Of a DNA stretch of 64,000 nucleotides, positions 51,401 to 58,877 are shown one piece after another; within the stretch, counting starts at the first letter, position 1; each line of letters starts with the position of its first letter. The notes under the pieces were generated by a model. The model ran no database searches. It was not told the DNA's origin and was given only the letters and a program-made list of their open reading frames with translations. The position numbers were made by a program, and so were the translations under genes. This stretch comes from an uncultured Oribacterium sp. (GTDB lineage Bacteria > Bacillota > Clostridia > Lachnospirales > Lachnospiraceae), in NCBI GenBank assembly GCA_946413525.1, contig CAMKKZ010000011.1:30159-94158 (forward strand), written 5' to 3'.

Positions 51401-51671
51401 CATTTCGGGAAAACAGTACCATGCCGACATGAAGGATGCCGTGGCCGCCGGCTGCATACAGCGCATCGAGCATGTCCTCTCCCATCTTGATGAACAGGTG
51501 GCGGAAGCGCGGGGAGAAATTGACAGGGCGAAGGCGCAGGCAAGCTATGCCGAAGCGGAGCTCGGAAAAGGCAACAGCTATACAGAGCAGGTCGCAAATG
51601 TTTCCAAAAAGCTCCTAGACATCGATGCGGAGCTGAACCGCAGGGCCAACGAGGGAAATGACGCGTCCTAA
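48414..51671 (+). CDS. Large SNF2/DEAH-type helicase, mobile-element type without methylase domain
   Basis: The protein of about 1085 residues has a helical N-terminus (about 1-200; LSHDELTNALEGAIFQDPEKY, QYLSGNIKAKLETAEDLN) as in the large helicase-methylase proteins of ICEs, plasmids and phages. It then has PYPHQKNAVARIIL, Walker A GTGKT (323-327), DEAH (480-483), motif III STGTPLTNS, motif V STSKLGTGVNVQEH and motif VI QREGRLIRQGN (from Q804). The C-terminus (about 900-1085) is coiled coil. It probably remodels DNA or DNA-bound complexes. The start at 48414 follows a G7 Shine-Dalgarno. It heads a same-strand cassette with MoxR and VWA-peptidase genes. Confidence 0.85.
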   Translation: MINSEWEEFFGIETAYDSWEEAAAPLSGTKKDAVSALLESINTKGCVDIAWMREASGLSHDELTNALEGAIFQDPEKYDINHSMDQGWLLRPQYLSGNIKAKLETAEDLNRKYRGLFEANILALKSIMPEKIDIGMIGFSLGSSWVPELYYAQFAKELLGLRIRPDIHYSSALGRWKVKISTKRRYSVQNVYTYGTSRVTALQILETTLNGGTVKIYDDVPRPDLPSGSAKILNKAETLAAQEKQDLLQKAFQEWVRNDKKLVKLLEDIFYNTYACTVSGRYNGSFLELPDLDKGHFDPYPHQKNAVARIILEKDVLLNHKVGTGKTGIIIMGMHERKRIGLSEKNLVVVPNNVLEAFERTHRQIYPDDRILVISPKDFGPKHRMEALAKIRDGDYTAIYMAFSSFEMIRMSWNYKLGQQEDRIRDCKRKAEQSTDIWERDRLRSKAARLKGKLKEMKEKPRKDEYIPFEELGITSLVIDEAHNFKNVSIESHADYVVGMNASGSSKCNETLEKVQFVRSHGGGVIFSTGTPLTNSISDLYVLQHYLQPEQLEFLRLDHFDEWINNFATRQTGFEVDVDSQNYRVRTRFSSFHNIPELTSLFSCVCDFYSGSQDVMDLPESEGYEDVIVPKSAEQRLYIKELVERTEGIRQRQVRSKDDNLLKVTNDGRAAALDIRLANPEAKPYKQSTKVYACAEKVYNLWKSFPGTSQLIFSDIGTPKDGFNVYDELKTTLIRMGVPEAEISFVHNAQSEEQKRRLFKAVNEASVRILIGSTSKLGTGVNVQEHLIAIHHLDIPWKPADIMQREGRLIRQGNTNARVFRFRYITAGTFDAYSWQLLENKQRFISQFMSNSLACRDARDIDDTVLSYAEIKALSVGDPLLKDRIDTSNELERLRIHCRKRDQELRKLESVITDTPSLLNRLEEQIRCLEQDQRHYQDRKEKLTKPERISFGEEALAALEENIFREADRLFDNVHGFDILLPAYMKKEKPYLLINGISGKQYHADMKDAVAAGCIQRIEHVLSHLDEQVAEARGEIDRAKAQASYAEAELGKGNSYTEQVANVSKKLLDIDAELNRRANEGNDAS

Positions 51672-51840
51672 GCCGGCCAGGCGCCCTGAGCCTTGACTCA
51701 CTTTGCGGCGATTGTCCAGAAACGCGCCAGCACCCGCAGGGCGCCCTGAACAAAATGCCTTTCCGACGCGGTGCCGCATCATTTGTAACATAATCGGCGC
51801 GTTTAAAAACACTCTGACCGGATAGAAAGGAGGAGCCGAC

Positions 51841-52929
51841 ATGGCAGACAGCTATAATATCCCGGGCATTACGGCAGGAGAAATTGCCCGACAGCTCACG
51901 GAGCTTTTCAGTACGGCCTACAGGCAGGGGATGCTTTCGGACATCCCCTCCGTCTCCCTCTGGGGTCCCATGGGGGTCGGCAAATCCACCGCCGTCAGAG
52001 AGATGGCCAGGCTGCTTTCCCGGGAAATCCATGAACAGGTAGACGTGACGGATATCCGTCTTCTGAACTTTTCGCCAATCGACCTCCGGGGCATTCCCTT
52101 TGCCGACGCGGAAAAGGAATTCACGGTCTGGCTGAAGCCGAAGCTTTTCGACCTGCCGACGGACAGGGTACATATCCTTTTTCTGGATGAGATATCCGCC
52201 GCGCCCCAGTCCCTCCAGGCCGCGGCATACCAGATCGCGCTGGACAAACGGATTGGCGAATTCCTTCTGCCGGAGAACTGCATCGTCATCTGCGCGGGCA
52301 ACCGCACCACGGACAAATCCGTGGCGTACCGTATGCCCAAGGCATTAGCCAACCGGCTGATTCATTTCGAGATCGTGGCTGAATTTGACAGTTGGTATGA
52401 ATGGGCAGTTCGAAACGGGATTGACGAACGGGTAATCGGCTATCTTTCCTTTGACAACAGCCGCCTGAATACCGAGCCCGGCATCGAGGACCTGGCCTTC
52501 CCCACCCCGAGGAGCTGGGAATTCGTCAGCCGCCTGCTAAAGACCAGCGGAAAAAAGCCCGACGAGATTCACGGGCTGATTTCCGGCTGCATCGGCACCT
52601 CAAACGCCCTTGAATTCGAAGCCTGGTGCAAGATCTACCGGAAGCTTCCGAAGACATCGGACATCCTGGAGGGAAAATGTACGGAAAGGCCCACGGGGCC
52701 GGATGTGATCTATGCCCTGATCTCCTCCCTCCTCTCCGCGGTTTCAAGCCGAAAGGACAGCATCTCGAATACTGAGCTCGAGAATATATGCTCCTACGCC
52801 GGACAGTTCCCCCCTGACTTTTCCAGCATGTTCTTCCGGGGCCTGACCGTCATGGATGGCATGAACATGAAGCTTGCGAAGATACCGTCCTTCACCGTCT
52901 GGATGAAAAAGAACCGAAGGTTTCTGTAA
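51841..52929 (+). CDS. MoxR-like AAA+ ATPase
   Basis: The 362-residue AAA+ protein has Walker A GPMGVGKST (42-50), Walker B ILFLDE (112-117) followed by ISAAPQSLQAAAYQIALDKRIG, sensor 1 region IVICAGNRTTDKSVAYRMPKALANRLIHFEI with the arginine-finger stretch, and a helical lid. MoxR ATPases act as chaperones for VWA proteins; the gene 45 nt downstream encodes one. AAAGGAGG precedes the ATG. The gap of 169 nt to the helicase gene shows no terminator, so the three are likely one operon. Confidence 0.9.
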   Translation: MADSYNIPGITAGEIARQLTELFSTAYRQGMLSDIPSVSLWGPMGVGKSTAVREMARLLSREIHEQVDVTDIRLLNFSPIDLRGIPFADAEKEFTVWLKPKLFDLPTDRVHILFLDEISAAPQSLQAAAYQIALDKRIGEFLLPENCIVICAGNRTTDKSVAYRMPKALANRLIHFEIVAEFDSWYEWAVRNGIDERVIGYLSFDNSRLNTEPGIEDLAFPTPRSWEFVSRLLKTSGKKPDEIHGLISGCIGTSNALEFEAWCKIYRKLPKTSDILEGKCTERPTGPDVIYALISSLLSAVSSRKDSISNTELENICSYAGQFPPDFSSMFFRGLTVMDGMNMKLAKIPSFTVWMKKNRRFL

Positions 52930-52974
52930 GTCTGGAAAGGCAAGCTCTGAAAAGCAATCGGAAGGAATTAAGCA

Positions 52975-54309
52975 ATGGATCAGTTAATGGTGAAAAAGAC
53001 CGTCAGCCGCATGACGGAAGCGCGGGCCACGCTAATAAAGAATTATCCATTTTTCGGGCACCTGTCCATGGGCCTGCAGCTTGCCTGCGCCCCCTGCGAG
53101 ACAGCCTGCACCGATGGCGACCGCCTGATCTTCGACCCTGAATTCGCGGAGCGCCTGTCCGATACGGAATTACAGTTTGTGACGCTCCACGAGCTTCTCC
53201 ACTGCGTTCTCGACCACTGCCTGAGGGGGAAAAACCTCCATTCCTTCCTCTATAACATTGCCTGCGATATCGTGGTCAATTCAACCATTCTGGAAATGTG
53301 GGGCTTACATACCATCCGGATAGATGGGGAAGAGGCGATACATCTCACCCCGGAAGGCAAAGAAGGCCGCCTTTACAGCGCGGACGAGGTCTATCTCATG
53401 CTCCTCCGTGACCGGAAACGACGCGTCAAAAAGAATGACGACGCGTCAAAAAAAGGCCATACCTCCTCCCCCGATCAGGGAAATAAAGACATGGCACAGG
53501 AAAAAGAAGATGACGGCGAGGATTCGGCCAATGAAAATCGGCGAGGAAATCGACGCAGGAATCAGCGCAGGGATACCGCCGATGAGAATCAAGGTGGTAA
53601 TAGCAAGGCTGTCCCCTCCTTCGACAGGCATGATCTGTGGCGGGGGATTTATAATGGTGCCCAGCTTCATGACAATTGGAACCGGAAGATAAAGGAAGCC
53701 CTGGAGGCCTGCGGCAGCCTCGCGGGAATGCCTCAGGTCATACGCAGGCTGGCCAATGAGCTTGCGGAGCGATCGAGGCTGGACTGGAAGCAGCTGCTCC
53801 ATGACTTCATCCAATTTGACAGCTTCGATTACAACTTCCTCCCCCCGGACAGACGATTCGCGGGATCGGATTTCCTGCTGCCTGCCTTTAACATCGATGA
53901 AGATCAAGGGTCCGTCAATGACATCTGGGTTTTAGTGGATACCTCCGCCTCCATTACAGACAAGGAGCTGGCCTCCGCAATGGCGGAAATCCTGGATGCC
54001 ATGCGCCAGGCGGGTCTCAAAGGGAAAATATCCTTCTTTGACAGCAGCCTTAGCGAACCGCAGCCCTTCGAAACAATGGTCGATTTTCAGAAGATAACCC
54101 CCCTCGGGGGCGGCGGCACCAGCTTCCAAATTATTTTTGATTACCTTAAGGAAAAGCTGTATGACGACCCTCCCAAGGCCATGCTGATCTTTACCGATGG
54201 GTACGCACCCTGGCCCCGGGAGGAGGACGCCCTGTCCGTGCCCGTGCTCTGGCTCATTACCAGGGATGGCCGGGACAGCGTTCCCTGGGGGCGGGTGGTG
54301 AAACTGTAG
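52975..54309 (+). CDS. Metallopeptidase-VWA protein (DUF2201/VWA-like)
   Basis: The 444-residue protein has an N-terminal putative zinc-metallopeptidase domain with HELLHCVLDH (H72, E73, H76, H81), then NIACDIVVNSTIL. An acidic Asn/Arg-rich low-complexity linker follows (about 150-215). The C-terminal VWA-like domain has MIDAS DTSAS (near 322), GGGGTSFQ and IFTDG. Such proteins pair with MoxR ATPases, as here. Activity on a protein target is inferred. GGAAGGA precedes the ATG. The gene end (GGGTGGTGAAACTGTAGGAA) is partly duplicated about 60 nt downstream. Confidence 0.87.
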   Translation: MDQLMVKKTVSRMTEARATLIKNYPFFGHLSMGLQLACAPCETACTDGDRLIFDPEFAERLSDTELQFVTLHELLHCVLDHCLRGKNLHSFLYNIACDIVVNSTILEMWGLHTIRIDGEEAIHLTPEGKEGRLYSADEVYLMLLRDRKRRVKKNDDASKKGHTSSPDQGNKDMAQEKEDDGEDSANENRRGNRRRNQRRDTADENQGGNSKAVPSFDRHDLWRGIYNGAQLHDNWNRKIKEALEACGSLAGMPQVIRRLANELAERSRLDWKQLLHDFIQFDSFDYNFLPPDRRFAGSDFLLPAFNIDEDQGSVNDIWVLVDTSASITDKELASAMAEILDAMRQAGLKGKISFFDSSLSEPQPFETMVDFQKITPLGGGGTSFQIIFDYLKEKLYDDPPKAMLIFTDGYAPWPREEDALSVPVLWLITRDGRDSVPWGRVVKL

Positions 54310-54521
54310 GAAGAGTATTTGACACAAGTCGCCGTCATGGAGACAGGCGATATCCCGTCAGGCCGGGTGTGAAACTGCAAGAAGATCCTATGACTCCTTT
54401 AGTCTCAGGAGATCCCTCTCCTGCTCATCTGACAACAGCCGTTTTATACTCTCTGCCTGTTGTTCTATAAACGAAAAAGGCTTAGGCGGTTTCTAAGTCC
54501 ATAACTTTGAAATATCAAATT

Positions 54522-54614
54522 TTTCCACCTGTACGGTTGCTCATCCAAAGCGATATTTTAATTACGGTAAACCGTATCAAAATATCGCTTTGGATGGCAA
54601 CCGTACAGGTGGAA
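54522..54614. repeat. Long near-perfect inverted repeat, arms of about 37-45 bp
   Basis: TTCCACCTGTACGGTTGC, one unpaired T, then CATCCAAAGCGATATTTT is matched by its complement at 54579-54614, with a loop that itself holds ACGGT/ACCGT. It lies 212 nt past the VWA-peptidase gene. It could be two inverted element ends or a MITE. No T-tract follows. Confidence 0.85.
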
Positions 54615-54683
54615 TTAATTTCTCTTTATATCCCCACAGTACAAAAGCATAAAATCAATCGCCGGATACGGCGTTATGGGTTC

Positions 54684-54735
54684 GAAGCCACTCCTTTCAG
54701 CCTCCTTTCACTATCAAACTGAAAGGAGTGGCTTC
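54684..54735. repeat. 17-bp inverted repeat before the IS21 remnant
   Basis: GAAGCCACTCCTTTCAG and its perfect complement are separated by 18 nt, immediately before the transposase remnant. This is probably element-associated. Confidence 0.75.
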
Positions 54736-54736
54736 A

Positions 54737-54853
54737 TTGATACAGAAACAGGAAATCATCATAAAACACCAGGAAGGTGTGAGTAACAGGCAGATCGCAA
54801 TATTTGTCACCGCATATGGAAATCATAGGCTTGCCGAACCGGAACCGCTTTGA
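54737..54853 (+). pseudogene. IS21-family IstA transposase, N-terminal remnant
   Basis: From TTG at 54737 the frame reads LIQKQEIIIKHQEGVSNRQIA, the helix-turn-helix start of IS21-type IstA proteins. Similarity ends there; the frame runs on unrelated to a stop at 54851-54853. Only about 21 of some 400-500 residues survive, and no istB is present. It is a relic of transposition, and its truncation point lies against the next gene. Confidence 0.6.
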
Positions 54854-55041
54854 GTCTTTCCTTCGTCATCCTCCTGATAATCTATTTTCTCAAGATTTAA
54901 ATCCCCATCAGCAAAGCGCCAGAGCTGGTCGGAAGCATCTTCCCAGATACCCTTCCTCCCCTTTTTTTCCAAAACATCCCCTTTTTTCCGGAGAATAACA
55001 TTTCCAATCGGGAAACGGTAATATTCTGTCCCTTCGTTCAT
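54823..55041 (-). CDS. Small acidic protein, candidate partner of the secreted RelA/SpoT-like protein
   Basis: The 72-residue protein starts MNEGTEYYRFPIGNVILRKK. GGGAGG lies ten nt upstream of the ATG. It has no signal peptide and no TM, is acidic, and ends in a Ser/Gly tail. It reads as a compact beta-rich domain (VILRKKGDVLEKKGRKGIW; LWRFADGDLNLEKIDY). The gene lies 108 nt downstream of the secreted RelA/SpoT-like gene on the same strand. Cytoplasmic, small and adjacent fits an immunity protein, but this is inference; no family was recognised with confidence. Confidence 0.6.
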   Translation of the reverse strand: MNEGTEYYRFPIGNVILRKKGDVLEKKGRKGIWEDASDQLWRFADGDLNLEKIDYQEDDEGKTQSGSGSASL

Positions 55042-55149
55042 TGCCAAAGAACCTCCCATGATAATTCCGTGATAATGCCTGAACAATACCCTGATGTCCT
55101 GAACATCATTTCAAGAAAAAGCCGCCACTCAGAAATACTCAAGATATAC

Positions 55150-56421
55150 TCAATATGAGATATCCAGCGCGCCTTCTGGTACCGGCACTGCCATGTTTGC
55201 CAAACGATTCCTGACCATGGCCATTGCTTTCTCTACAGCCGTTGAGGAAACGCTTCGAATGATCTCATAATCCTCATGCGTCTTGTTCTGTTTCGTATCA
55301 TAGGATTCCGGCGTATGGAACTGAAGCTCGAAAATATACGCATCCGGCGTGATCAAGTTCATGTTGATTCCTTTGTAGTCCGGTGAATCCCAGGTATTCT
55401 TCAGCTTATAAACAGAATACCCGTTTTCAATGCATGCATCTATAATCTGCTTCGTCATAGCAGTATACTCTTCATCCTCAATAACATATGTATAACGCAG
55501 AGCATCCCGGATACTTCCCCTCGCTTCGGCCACAGATACCTCCATATCAAGCGCATTGGTAAGAAGCTTACGGGCAATGCTCTCCTTTGTCTTCAAACGG
55601 TAATCAAGGCCCTCCATATGGGCCTTGTCCGACTCGAATGATTTGAGAAAAGCCGTAACCGAAGCTTCGGCAGCCTCCGCTTCCGCATAGATTTCGTCAG
55701 CAATCGCAGCCGCAGCAACAGCCTCATCAACAGGACCAAGGAGGCTGTCGGTCCCTTCATTGCCGGAATCAGCCTCTTTCACTCCTTCTTTGTCTTCTGC
55801 TGATTCCGCAGCGGAATCGGCGGTTTCGTCTTCTCCCACTACCTCCTCCGCGGCTTCGTCCCCTTTCTCTTCCGCGGTATCCGCCGTTTCGTCGCCTTTC
55901 TCCTCCGCAGCATCCGCGGCTTCGTCCCCTTTCTCCTCCGCGGCATTCGCAGTTTCGTCGCCTTTCTCCTCCGCGGCATCCGCAGTTTCATCGCCTTTCT
56001 CTTCCGCGGCATTCGCGGCTTCGTCTCCTTTCTCCTCCGCGGCATTCGCAGTTTCGTCGCCTTTCTCCTCCGCGGCATCCGCAGTTTCGTCGCCTTTCTC
56101 CTCCACCGCTTCCTTCTCGTCATTTGCGGCCTCGTCCGCTTCTGCCACCGCTTCCTCACCATTTTCAGCGTTCAAAATCAAATCCTGCATGGACGTAATT
56201 CCATCAGGAAAATAGCTCCTTACAACACCTCCAATCAGATTGTAAAACTCCCTCCAGTTCTCTTCATCACCCAAAAATTCCCGGGCCTTTTCCTGCAGGC
56301 TTTCCGCGCCGGTGGCTGCGGGGCTGTCTTCCTCCGCAAAGGCCGTAATGCAGCCCGTCCCGAAAAGCAGCGCGCATGATAAATACAATAAAACGACGGA
56401 TGAGTGCAATCTTCTTTTCAT
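55150..56421 (-). CDS. Secreted acidic-repeat protein with RelA/SpoT-like C-terminal domain
   Basis: The protein of about 423 residues has a signal peptide (LHSSVVLLYLSCALLFGTGC) with an AFA-EE cleavage site, then a segment homologous to the protein at 37069 (FLGDEENWREFYNLIGGVVRSYFP). Nine or so copies of EEKGDE(T/A)A(D/N)AA follow (about 105-195). The C-terminal domain (about 245-423) has LDYRLKTKESIARKLL, SIRDALRYTYVI, GYSVYKLKNTW, YKGINMNLI, ELQFHTPESYD and THEDYEIIRS. These resemble, in order, the RelA/SpoT synthetase motifs. Known toxin relatives make (p)ppApp-type products. It is probably an exported effector or toxin; this is inference. The start at 56421 follows AAGGG by eight nt. 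Confidence 0.75.
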   Translation of the reverse strand: MKRRLHSSVVLLYLSCALLFGTGCITAFAEEDSPAATGAESLQEKAREFLGDEENWREFYNLIGGVVRSYFPDGITSMQDLILNAENGEEAVAEADEAANDEKEAVEEKGDETADAAEEKGDETANAAEEKGDEAANAAEEKGDETADAAEEKGDETANAAEEKGDEAADAAEEKGDETADTAEEKGDEAAEEVVGEDETADSAAESAEDKEGVKEADSGNEGTDSLLGPVDEAVAAAAIADEIYAEAEAAEASVTAFLKSFESDKAHMEGLDYRLKTKESIARKLLTNALDMEVSVAEARGSIRDALRYTYVIEDEEYTAMTKQIIDACIENGYSVYKLKNTWDSPDYKGINMNLITPDAYIFELQFHTPESYDTKQNKTHEDYEIIRSVSSTAVEKAMAMVRNRLANMAVPVPEGALDISY

Positions 56422-56674
56422 AATCATATCCCTTCTCTTTCTTCAGAAATTTGTATCGTATTATGATTATACAACGATGCGTTGATAAAACACAAGACAC
56501 GAGAATTGGGATAATTTTTAGCTAAACGTTTAAATTTCTTCCTAAAAGAGTATTACTCAATTCCAAACAAGGCAAGCATGGCAGAAGGTGATCGATTGAA
56601 TGCTGTTTCAAAGCGTTCAAGTCACTCTTGAAAGCTGTTTACAGACCACGTTTTCCCTGTCATGTCGTAAATCA

Positions 56675-57046
56675 TCACCATAATCTAACACTTTTAATAC
56701 ACCCAGGTACATAATCTATCCTGTATAACGTGTAGCTAACCGGAAGATTTAATGTTTTTGCAGAAACTATAATTTGATTTTTAAAACCGCAAATCACATG
56801 ATCTATCTTCTCTTTATCTAACACATCATAATTATCAATCAGTAATAACTCAGCTTCACTAATATCAGACGGCAAAATAAATCTATAGTCAATATGACAC
56901 ACCGTCTGTTTCCTTTCGAAAAATATATCGGCTATTAACTTAAAGAGATATGTTTTACCGGTTGCCGCGTTATCAAATAACAAATAACACTTATCAACAA
57001 AATCAACATCAACAAGAGTATCATTTATCTTCTCATATAACTTCAC
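56675..57046 (-). CDS. Small P-loop ATPase or ATPase fragment, AT-rich
   Basis: The 123-residue protein has a Walker A-like DNAATGKTYLFKLI (about 26-39) and a Walker B-like AELLLIDNYDVLD (about 65-77). It stops soon after (NQIIVSAKTLNLPVSYTLYRID), so it has only the core of a P-loop domain. The first P-loop Gly is replaced by Asn-Ala. The GTG start overlaps the upstream frame by 14 nt. Base composition is much more AT-rich than its neighbours, suggesting transfer. It may be intact and tiny, or truncated. The function is unknown. Confidence 0.5.
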   Translation of the reverse strand: MKLYEKINDTLVDVDFVDKCYLLFDNAATGKTYLFKLIADIFFERKQTVCHIDYRFILPSDISEAELLLIDNYDVLDKEKIDHVICGFKNQIIVSAKTLNLPVSYTLYRIDYVPGCIKSVRLW

Positions 57047-57350
57047 ACAAAGCCTCTTTGAATCTTTCTTTTAACTCACATAAATCAGAAACCTGCACGC
57101 CATCCAGGTATACCTCAGTTATTGTATCGGGAGCATCTTCTCCTAAAATATAACGACGCAATACTGCGTGCCCTGCATGAAAATTCAATAAACAATCGAT
57201 TGCATTATCACCACGCTCGACATCAGTTAAAACTAATTTGACATACTCATTATCTTCTAATATAGTGTGTAGATCGAAATAGTTATCATTGTATTTAACA
57301 AAAATAATGTTATCTGGTATGTTATACTCACTAGTACATCGAATAATTAA
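57033..57350 (-). pseudogene. 5'-truncated unknown gene upstream of the small ATPase
   Basis: An open frame of about 105 residues without any start codon reads SEYNIPDNIIFVKYNDNYFD ... GHAVLRRYILGEDAPDTITE ... LCELKERFKEALCEVI. It runs up to a stop at 57351-57353, where the family E repeat begins. The N-terminus was probably lost when the repeat arrived or by a deletion ending there. It is AT-rich like the ATPase gene it overlaps by 14 nt. I do not recognise the family. Confidence 0.5.
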
Positions 57351-57356
57351 TTATTC

Positions 57357-57535
57357 ATACTTTGACTTAATGACTGCGGCATCAAGTCAAAGTATGAATG
57401 GGATCTTTTATGATCCTTTGTGGATCCAGGCTCCATGACCGCAAGTATGAAAGGCAAGCCTTTCATACTTCATTTGTGTCGCTGGCGCGACACAAATGGG
57501 ACTCAACGCCTGCGGCATTAAGTCAAAGTATGAGG
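57357..57535. repeat. Dispersed repeat, family E (E3), composite and inverted
   Basis: An outer CATACTTTGACTTAATG / CATTAAGTCAAAGTATG inverted pair frames an inverted full E2-type copy (57440-57535; AAGTATGAAAGGCAAGCCTT, TGTGTCGCTGGCGCGACACA, AATGGGACTCAACGCCTGCG). It lies between the truncated AT-rich gene and tatD. Confidence 0.85.
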
Positions 57536-57593
57536 ACATATCTATCAAACTCATCGAGAATTCTTGCTTATTGAGAAAGGTAATATTGATATT

Positions 57594-58457
57594 ATGATAG
57601 ACTCGCATATTCATCTGTCAGACAAGCGATATAATCAGAATTTTCCATTTGTTAAAAGAGTCAATGAAACCTATACAATAGAGTACGGCAACAGGGATCA
57701 GCTTATATTACTGGCAAAGGAAGCAGGTGTCACATGCTGCATTGAACCGGCTATTGATGTGGATTCAAACAGACTTCTGCTTAACCTTGCAGCGAAATAT
57801 CCTGGGTTTGTGTATCCGGCGGTGGGGAATCATCCGACAAGATGCATTCAATCCCATATAAGAGATTTCAGACGGGTAAAAGAATTCGCCAGTAATAAAA
57901 ACGTGATCGCAATCGGGGAAACGGGGCTGGATTATCACTATGAACGGAAAGAACAGCATAGGATCAGGCAGAAGATATGGTTCAGATGGCAGATTGGGCT
58001 TGCTGACAAATTGAGGCTCCCCCTGATTCTTCATATCCGCATGGCTCATGATGACGCTATAAAGATCCTCAGGAAGAACAGGGCGAAACTTCATGGCGGC
58101 GTATGTCATTGCTTTGTTGGAGACGCATCAGTTGCAAGGATTTATACTGAGGAACTTGGCTTATGCCTGGGAATCGGCGGCTCACTTTTAATGAGGCCAA
58201 AGATAAGTGAACCGTTGTGTGAAGCGGTTAAGGAGACTCCGGCGAAGTATTTGCTATTGGAAACAGACGGACCGTTTGTGAAGCCAATGAGACCAGAGAA
58301 TATAATCAGGAAAAAATGGGAGAAGGCTCGTAATACAAGCCTGATCCTTCCCTCCGTGGCAAATAGGATTGCAGAACTTAAGAATTTACCAGTTGAAGAT
58401 GTTCTGAGAATTACGGAAGAGAATACGAAAAGAGTATTCAGCCTGGGACAGGTGTAA
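57594..58457 (+). CDS. TatD family hydrolase
   Basis: The 287-residue TIM-barrel metal-dependent hydrolase has N-terminal DSHIHL (HxH metal ligands), GNHPTRC, AIGETGLDYHY (Glu ligand), LILHIRMAHDDA (His), GGVCHCFVGDA (His) and LLETDGPFVKP (Asp). Members are DNases or phosphoesterases; some act in nucleotide repair or in phage-defence operons. AAAGG lies 13 nt before the ATG, so the start is not certain. It follows the family E repeat and has no partner on the same strand. Confidence 0.88.
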   Translation: MIDSHIHLSDKRYNQNFPFVKRVNETYTIEYGNRDQLILLAKEAGVTCCIEPAIDVDSNRLLLNLAAKYPGFVYPAVGNHPTRCIQSHIRDFRRVKEFASNKNVIAIGETGLDYHYERKEQHRIRQKIWFRWQIGLADKLRLPLILHIRMAHDDAIKILRKNRAKLHGGVCHCFVGDASVARIYTEELGLCLGIGGSLLMRPKISEPLCEAVKETPAKYLLLETDGPFVKPMRPENIIRKKWEKARNTSLILPSVANRIAELKNLPVEDVLRITEENTKRVFSLGQV

Positions 58458-58606
58458 GGGAGCGGCATCTGCACCACGTATTTTGCAAAATGATTCGCAC
58501 ACTTTATGAAGCATGTCCACATAATGGATAAAGTTCTTCTTTCATGTTATTAACCGTGTATTATAAATGCAAACAGGGGCATTTGAAACCGAACCTCCAT
58601 GCCCCC

Positions 58607-58631
58607 GGCATACGAAGATGCCAGGTTTTTT
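58607..58631 (+). terminator. Probable terminator after tatD
   Basis: The GGCAT/ATGCC stem is followed by AGGTTTTTTG, 150 nt after the stop. The rest of 58458-58877 is AT-rich with no gene visible. Confidence 0.55.
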
Positions 58632-58877
58632 GCAGCAGGGAAAAACACTTGTTAAGCCCTATTGTTGACTATGACAATGAACGCTAAATCATGTTACAAA
58701 TAAGTCTATAATCAATATATCATTACCTTAAACCATAACAAAAACCAGATCACAATCCGATTTACATTCGGTATGATATGTAATTCAACCTGCCGCACGG
58801 AAAACTTATGATTCCAGGCATCCCCGGTCTATGATTCCAGGGCATGTCCGGCCTGCTAAAGGAAGCTTGTCAGCGCC

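Noticed and set aside
54522..54614. Retron msr/msd or integron attC site
   Set aside because: No reverse transcriptase or integrase is nearby and the hairpin lacks the conserved features; a nested element end or MITE is simpler.
55760..56215. Plus-strand frame with SSPFSSAASAV repeats
   Set aside because: It is the antisense of the EEKGDE repeat region of the secreted RelA-like protein.
57594..58457. QatD of a complete Qat defence system
   Set aside because: TatD alone is not enough; no QueC-like or large KAP-type ATPase gene is present, only a small broken P-loop gene pair across a repeat.
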